Shown here: one piece after another, positions 59,083 through 64,000 of the stretch | Layout of the letters: each line of letters starts with the position of its first letter | How positions within the stretch are numbered: position 1 is the first letter of the stretch | Source of the DNA: Leptidea sinapis | Lineage: Eukaryota > Arthropoda > Insecta > Lepidoptera > Pieridae | NCBI RefSeq assembly: GCF_905404315.1 | Contig: NC_066281.1 | Coordinates: 12,118,001-12,182,000, forward strand | Length of the DNA: 64,000 bases | Direction of reading: 5' to 3' | The notes under the pieces: generated by a model | Databases searched by the model: none | The model's input: only the letters and a program-made list of their open reading frames with translations | Told to the model about the DNA's origin: nothing | Position numbers and translations under genes: made by a program

Positions 59083-59692
59083 TTAATGACCCCCAGCTTC
59101 TTCGAAGCCAATTTGGCTTGCCCTACAGATGGCCACGCAATTGGAAATCGCTCGAGATTTCGAGACCCAGTATTCCGATACTAGGCGAGGCTTTAAAGGA
59201 AGTGTTGTCGAAGAGCGGTGATATAGCAAATGGGGTTTTTTTAGTGGTAAACGCGCAAACTTGAGTCTTCTGGGGGTTAAATTGGACAAGGTTAAATTTA
59301 CCCCATTCCGCGACCTTCTCGAGAGAGGACTCGATAGAAGACACAAGTTTCTCCCGGCACTGGTCGACGATTTCCCGAGAGAGACCTGCATGGCCCGTGT
59401 ATACGGCATCACCAGTGCTGTCGTCTGCATAGCAACGTATGTTGGAGGTGTCCAATATATCATTGATATGCAGAAGAAACAGCGTGGGAGATAGCACACA
59501 GCCTTTGGGCACTCCAGCATGCACGGGCTTTGGAATCGAGCAATAACCGTCGACAACGACCTGTATGCTGCGCCCAGTGAGGAAGCTGGAGGTCCACTTG
59601 CACAAGCTCTCGGGAAGCCCAAATAATGGAAGTTTTGAGAGGAGCGCCTTGTGCCATACACGATCAAAGGCCTTCGCTATATCCAGCCGCCG
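59083..59692 (-). pseudogene. Reverse-transcriptase palm of LINE copy A
   Basis: The palm domain keeps all three catalytic aspartates in context: AKAFDRVW (motif A) and YADDS (motif C), with GVPKGCVLSP between them. Downstream is SSLEKVAEWGKFNLVQFNPQ and the start of the C-terminal region. The finger region that should precede motif A is absent, so the enzyme cannot be functional. Confidence 0.8.
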
Positions 59693-60193
59693 CCCATCTA
59701 TGTGTTATGTTATGTTATGGAGCTCTGACACCGCGGGATGGTGGCGATGTTTTTCCGTTGTCGGCAAGAGTCGAGTTGGAGGCAAAAAGAGTGCACAGGA
59801 GATCGGCTTTCTCTTTTGCCGTAAAGCCAAGGGTTTCTTTCCTCATGTGCAACGGCGGCATGGACGGCTGGTTGAAGTTACCAAGAGCAGCTTTCGACAA
59901 AGACCATAACTTGCGTGTTCCGGTTGGGTAACTGGAAAGCTGCTTGCCAATTTTCACGACGTGCTTCGATTTCGCAAGGGCGATTTGCCGCTTAAAAAAT
60001 CTGGAGGCTCGGTTATATTTCCTCTTCAGAACTTTGCAGTTCGGAGCCTTTGAGCCCAGCGCCGCAACCCAAGTTCGATACGCCTGTTTTTTGCAGTCAG
60101 ATGCTGCTTTAACTGACGCATCGAACCAGGGCTGTGATCTGCCACCGATCGGTACTACAGAGCTTGTTATAAAAATATCCATGCCCTGCAGTA

Positions 60194-60800
60194 TCACATC
60201 GGCTCCTGCAACTGCGCAGGCACTAGGATCATCGAAGGGAAACAAACCTTGCCCCAAGGGTAGGATGCAAAAAAGGAACGCATCCTATCCCAATCTGCTG
60301 ACTTGTAGTGCCAAACGCGTCGGGTTGCTGGTGGTCTGCGACGATGGCGTCGAATAGGCACTACACTCCTGACCAGGCAATGGTCGGACGGGGCGTCGAC
60401 AGTGACCTGGTAACTATCGGGATGTGTAGTCAGCAGAAGATCCAAAAAGGACGGCATTTGGCTATCCACATCCGGGAGCCGCGTTGGCGACTCAACCAAT
60501 TGGGACAGACCATACGCCAATGCAAAATTATGCACAGATCGCCCTGCGTAGTCTGTGGTACGTAATCCAAGCCATTCGGCATTGTGCCCGTTAAAATCAC
60601 CCAAGACTACGATTTCAGCGGAGGGGATCTGTGCAAGCACGTCAGCAAATGCCGCTTGAACGCAGCCCATGAGGTGATCCGTTTCTGCGTTACCACTATG
60701 GGACCTGTAGACACACGCATAGATGCGGACGCGGTCCTCTAAATCTACGCGGAGCCAGAGAGTAGACAGGTCCCTACCCTCAAAATTGCCAAGACGGCGA
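60194..60800 (-). pseudogene. Endonuclease domain of LINE copy A
   Basis: Apurinic-type endonuclease domain that in intact elements nicks the target DNA. Visible: CCRRLGNFEGRDLSTLWLRV, IVVLGDFNGHNAEW (metal-binding D/N), FLDLLLTTHPDS and DAPSDHCLVRSVVP (catalytic D-H). The N-terminal part with the catalytic TET glutamate lies upstream in another frame because of the inverted duplication at 60810-60847. The frame is lost again at about 60250. The downstream linker is read at 59715-60257 (PWFDASVKAASDCKKQAYRT). Confidence 0.8.
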
Positions 60801-61200
60801 CAGCAGATGTATGTGTGTACGTTAGGGAGGATTAACGTACACACATACCCCGGCATGAGGCAAAAAATTATGCTCAATTTTGTACCCGGGGTACGTTAAA
60901 TATGACGTATCGCTAGGTCGAGATATCCGCGTCTCCGTAAGGAAACACAAGGCCGGCTGCGCCCCCGTTGGAGGGATGGCATCCGGTCCTCGACACTAAT
61001 GCGAAACATAGCGGGACTGAAACCGGGACCGAAACATACCGTATATTCTGTGCAAGTGTGGTAAGTAACCCGAACGAGTCTGGCCCGATTGTGCTGACGT
61101 CATAAGACGGCAGCGTGACTCTCCCACTTTCAAAATGGCCCGACTATGTATATAAAGCCTGTGTCCTGGGTTTGATCCCAGTGAACTCGAATGAAAATTA

Positions 61201-61595
61201 ATACTTTGTGGAGTGCAGTTTAGTCCAAATTGAGAGATAGGATAGTTTTTATTTTGGTTTATGACTTACAATTATTTTTATTTCCAATATTTGTTTTGTA
61301 TGAAAATATTATCTATTAGAGAATTTATTGACACACAGTTTGATATTTCTGCTATGAAATAATTTCATTATAACAATAGGGAGTATATTTTACGAAATAA
61401 TTCTTGATGCCATGAAATATTGACAAATTCATAAAATGCAGTATTATGTTTATTATGTACAGAACAATGTCTGTAGGGTCAGCTCGTGTAATATAAAATA
61501 AAACAAACATATGAAACAATATGTAGTGTATTGAAACAGTATAGACAAGACTAGTATAAAAATAGCCAATGCTAAATTGCTGAGCAATTAATAGT
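61201..61595. other. Intergenic AT-rich DNA
   Basis: Between the LINE cluster and the 3' end of the BTB zinc-finger gene. No gene or classified repeat was recognised. Confidence 0.5.
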
Positions 61596-61601
61596 TTTAT
61601 T
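61596..61601 (-). terminator. Possible polyadenylation signal of the BTB zinc-finger gene
   Basis: AATAAA on the minus strand, about 125 bases past the stop codon. Other AT-rich hexamer-like sequences occur nearby (61620-61665), so the site actually used is uncertain. Confidence 0.45.
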
Positions 61602-61726
61602 GTGACATTAGTTTTTTTTTATAATAATAAATAAACAATTATAATTTTATATAATAAAATGTGTGCTTAACTAACAGGCAATTAGCACTCTGTGCTATGT
61701 ATATAATATATAACATTTTGTAGTTA

Positions 61727-61983
61727 CTACATGTTATGAGTGTATGGTTTTGCTGCAACTGTACTATCATTTGAGTTCTTGTATCTGATTTCTTTAATTG
61801 TCAGCTGTTTTCCTTGGTGAATCCTTTGAAGATGACTTCTCATGTCGTAAGACCTTGAAAATGATCGGTGGCAAACAGGACATTGAGTTTTTCCAGCATG
61901 TGAGTCCTTGTGAAGAGTCAGTGAGGTGGGGTGCTTAAAGCCTTTTGGACATAACTGACAGCGGAACTTTGCCAAGTCTGATT
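61727..61983 (-). CDS. BTB zinc-finger protein, exon 2 (two C2H2 fingers)
   Basis: Last coding exon. The acceptor 'ttgttttacag' ends at 61984, and the first two bases complete a split Glu codon with the preceding exon. It reads ESDLAKFRCQLCPKGFKHPT and onward. Finger 1 is C-x2-C-x12-H-x3-H (residues 241-261 of the joined protein). Finger 2 is C-x2-C-x12-H-x4-H (267-288), with a short AGKTQ linker. A 29-residue tail ends THNM and a stop at 61727. Such fingers bind DNA. With only two fingers, specificity would depend on dimerisation through the BTB domain. The codon read as M at 61975 is TTG inside the exon, not a start. Confidence 0.9.
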
Positions 61984-62644
61984 CTGTAAAACAATTTAGA
62001 GATTTTTTAAAGCTTATTAAGCAACAAAGCCCATGAGTTTGATAGCCTCATAGATTTCATGACACTTTTCAGGTATATTTTGATAACAATTTTATAAACT
62101 CTAAAACTTTGCAAACTTAACAAATTCTAAAATTAATTAATTGACTTTGAATTCAAAAACTTCCAATATTAATTTGGCAGTTTTAAGGACAAATCAAACA
62201 AGCAATTGACAACCCATAATGAATGTATTTTTTGCTAGCTCATAGTTTAGGGTTTGGCCATCAAGTGTCCTTCTGAAAGATTTATCTTGTATAGCACATA
62301 CCACAAGGACTGATAGGTTTCAAACTGGTATAAATATTTTCTGTGAAAAACTGTTAATTTGTGTTTTTACCAAACATTTGATACTAGCAAACATGACCTA
62401 CTCAAAAGCTGTTGATATGATCTGAAAAGTTTGATTTCACTTCATAACTAACATTACTATTATGGAATAGGTGAATATAATATATATATATAATAACATA
62501 ATATATTATTTAATATAAATGCAGTGCTACCGTCTTTACATTTATAAATAGTTAATCAATTAAGGGAAGGCCAAAATAATTTAAAGAATTTTTGTGTATT
62601 TGTTTGTACACTCTGATCTCAGCTTAACCTATTAAGTAACTCAC

Positions 62645-63341
62645 CAGAAGTGTTTTTCTCAGATAGATCCTCAGTAGATGTAGATTGTATATCAATTTGC
62701 ATATCCTCCCCAGGTGCTGGCACAGCACTAGATTTGATCTTAACATTACTTGTATCTCTACTTTCATCTAGCTGCACTTCAAAGATGTCACTATCTTGCT
62801 CTTGTACACTTGTTGATGAATCATTTACTACATTTTCTTCTCTGCTAGTTTGTAAAGTTGCCAAGTTAATTGGTTCATCTAAAGTAGTTTGATGTGGCTC
62901 CACATTATCAATTTTCTGTTTTGAACTAAGGTCTAATGAAGAGTTCTCACCAAACTTGAGTAGGGATTTGTAAGATTCATCCTCTAGATTATCAGTCAAA
63001 CCTTTAACCTCTAAAAGTTCAGCTGTGTTAAGAAATGATTCTAATTGTTCCTGAAAAATATTTACTTCACCATGGTACATGAAATTAACTATAGCATTCA
63101 AGTCTTCATACTTAAAGTTCCTAAATATTATGACAGGATGGTTGCAAGGGTTTTCCTTAAATATTTGTTTAAAATAATTGCTGCAGGCTGACAGAAGCAT
63201 TTTATGGGCTTTTATTTTACCACCATCACAACATAACGTCACGTCAACCAATTCATGTTCAAATCGTAAAATATTAAAGGCTCCTGTTACGTGACTGACG
63301 TAATTATTCCACCGTAAAGAAAATTGTGGTGCATTATTCAT
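62645..63341 (-). CDS. BTB zinc-finger transcription factor, exon 1 (BTB/POZ)
   Basis: First coding exon: 232 codons plus one base. The BTB/POZ domain covers about residues 6-116 (QFSLRWNNYVSHVTGAFNIL, then LVDVTLCCDGGKIKAHKMLL, SACSNYFKQIF and FMYHGEVNI). The FSLRWNNY opening is the insect TTK/Bab/Lola type, whose members are nuclear dimerising transcription factors. Residues 117-232 are acidic and Ser/Thr-rich, likely disordered. The exon ends ACTTCTG before GTGAGT (62644-62639), phase 1. It joins the finger exon at 61983 in frame, giving a 317-residue protein with a 661-bp intron. I cannot assign a specific orthologue. Alternative finger exons are known for lola and mod(mdg4), but none is visible here. 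Confidence 0.92.
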
Positions 63342-64000
63342 TCTCTGATATTTTGAATAAACTGTATCTTAGATCTTATATTATATTCTAATTTCTAATA
63401 ACGTTAACTTTCACTAGCAAATACAAAATGTATACAGATAAATACAAATAGTACATCAGCCATCAACTTAGTACATACAACATTTACTCGTATAGTTTAT
63501 TCGATATTGTATCTTATACTATTCACTTTACAGTTCAGTATTGTACTATGAAGATTGAAAATATCTTCTCAAGTTCTCAATTCAATTCAATTTTTGTTGG
63601 CGTGTGGCTCCAGTTCTCAATGTAAATCGAAATTTGACATATTAATACCCATTTTTTAATTTTGACTTTGTCGCAAACTCCAACGAGTAATTCGAGATCA
63701 ACAATGAAAACAAGGAAATGTCTCTGTCAAAATGACAATTCAGAGATAATCAACATTTTTCTAGGTAGATTAATTAAAAACTTATTTTGATTTGTAATAC
63801 ATAAAACATAATTACGTAAAATATATGCTTTCTTTACAAATGTCCTTATTCCATCATATTTACCAAACAAAATACATAATTTCCATATTAATATTCGCTC
63901 TCTGATTTGGGGTCTCATAAGCTTGATGACGATGAATCGGAATTAGTTACCCTTATTATAAACTGATCCATCACCGAAACAATAAGGTGGTCAAGTTCAC
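63342..64000. other. Upstream region of the BTB zinc-finger gene
   Basis: AT-rich DNA expected to hold the 5' UTR and promoter. No TATA box or initiator in a convincing place was found. A 63-codon ATG-initiated minus-strand frame (63727-63918, MRPQIRERILIWKLC) has no recognisable domain. It might be an upstream exon or chance. Confidence 0.4.

Larger units (their letters stand above)
58491..61200 (-). mobile_element. CR1/Jockey-group LINE, copy A, most complete but defective
   Basis: Non-LTR retrotransposon running right to left. It has an endonuclease with FLTET (near 60945), GDFNGHNAEW and APSDHCLV motifs. Its reverse transcriptase begins abruptly at DIAKAFDRVWH (near 59690) and includes GVPKGCVLSPTLFLLHINDI and CYADDS. 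The C-terminal domain reads QVRPHMEYCCHLWSGAPQYL and ends WRSSTVRFSRSFLPRTTKL. The 3' UTR ends in poly-T as read on plus (58491). Defects: a snap-back insertion in the endonuclease (60810-60847), a frameshift near 60250, and loss of the N-terminal half of the reverse transcriptase at about 59700-59730, where a TATGT-rich filler sits. The 5' boundary is uncertain (between 60965 and 61200). Confidence 0.85.

Noticed and set aside
59565..59931. Two long plus-strand open frames opposite the LINE
   Set aside because: They are antisense to the recognisable LINE reverse transcriptase and linker.
61727..61975. Zinc-finger frame as a separate small gene starting at 61975
   Set aside because: The first codon is TTG, and an acceptor at 61984 joins it in frame to the BTB exon.
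62619..62644. Last 8 codons of the BTB open frame (GELLNRLS-type end) as coding
   Set aside because: They follow a strong GTGAGT donor and are read as intron.

Overview
The window is AT-rich eukaryotic DNA that looks lepidopteran. It contains spliced genes with GT-AG introns. It also carries many dispersed repeats of kinds typical of moths and butterflies: short Helitrons starting TCCCTACTAATATTATAAAT and ending CTAG/CTAA, a tRNA-derived SINE with an (ATT)n tail, CR1/Jockey-group and RTE-group LINE fragments, and several MITE families. No bacterial-type genes, CRISPR arrays or operons are present. The family names are from memory of such repeats and were not searched.

Only two host genes are visible, both on the minus strand. 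The first is the 5' coding exon of a neural-cadherin-type gene (CadN-like; 49587-50874), with signal peptide, two to three cadherin repeats, a basic REKR site and a clean GTGAGT donor. No further cadherin exon was recognised in the 49.6 kb downstream of that donor, so positions 1-49586 are best read as part of one very long repeat-filled intron. The second is a compact two-exon BTB/POZ plus C2H2 zinc-finger gene (61727-63341). Its exons join in frame across a 661-bp intron to give a predicted 317-residue protein.

Layout: 1-7938 holds two copies of the same sequence (1-2921 = 5018-7938, no difference seen), with a period of 5,017 bp. 8-49 kb is a mosaic of Helitrons, MITEs, LINE 3' ends, SINEs and a ~300-bp two-hairpin repeat (called HP here) found about sixteen times in the window. 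49.5-52.3 kb is the CadN-like 5' exon and its GC-richer upstream region. 52.4-56.2 kb is more repeats. 56.2-61.2 kb is a nested transposon cluster: an HP element split by an RTE fragment, two decayed copies of one LINE family, and a mariner transposase remnant. 61.2-64 kb is the BTB zinc-finger gene and its upstream DNA.

The most unusual signals are structural. Two copies of the same LINE family, 3 kb apart, each contain a short perfect snap-back inverted duplication. An HP element is interrupted by an RTE fragment flanked by ~158-bp direct duplications of the HP sequence. A four-copy tRNA-like module carries a conserved ~60-bp leader in front of the tRNA-like part. Several MITEs are intact enough to show target-site duplications.
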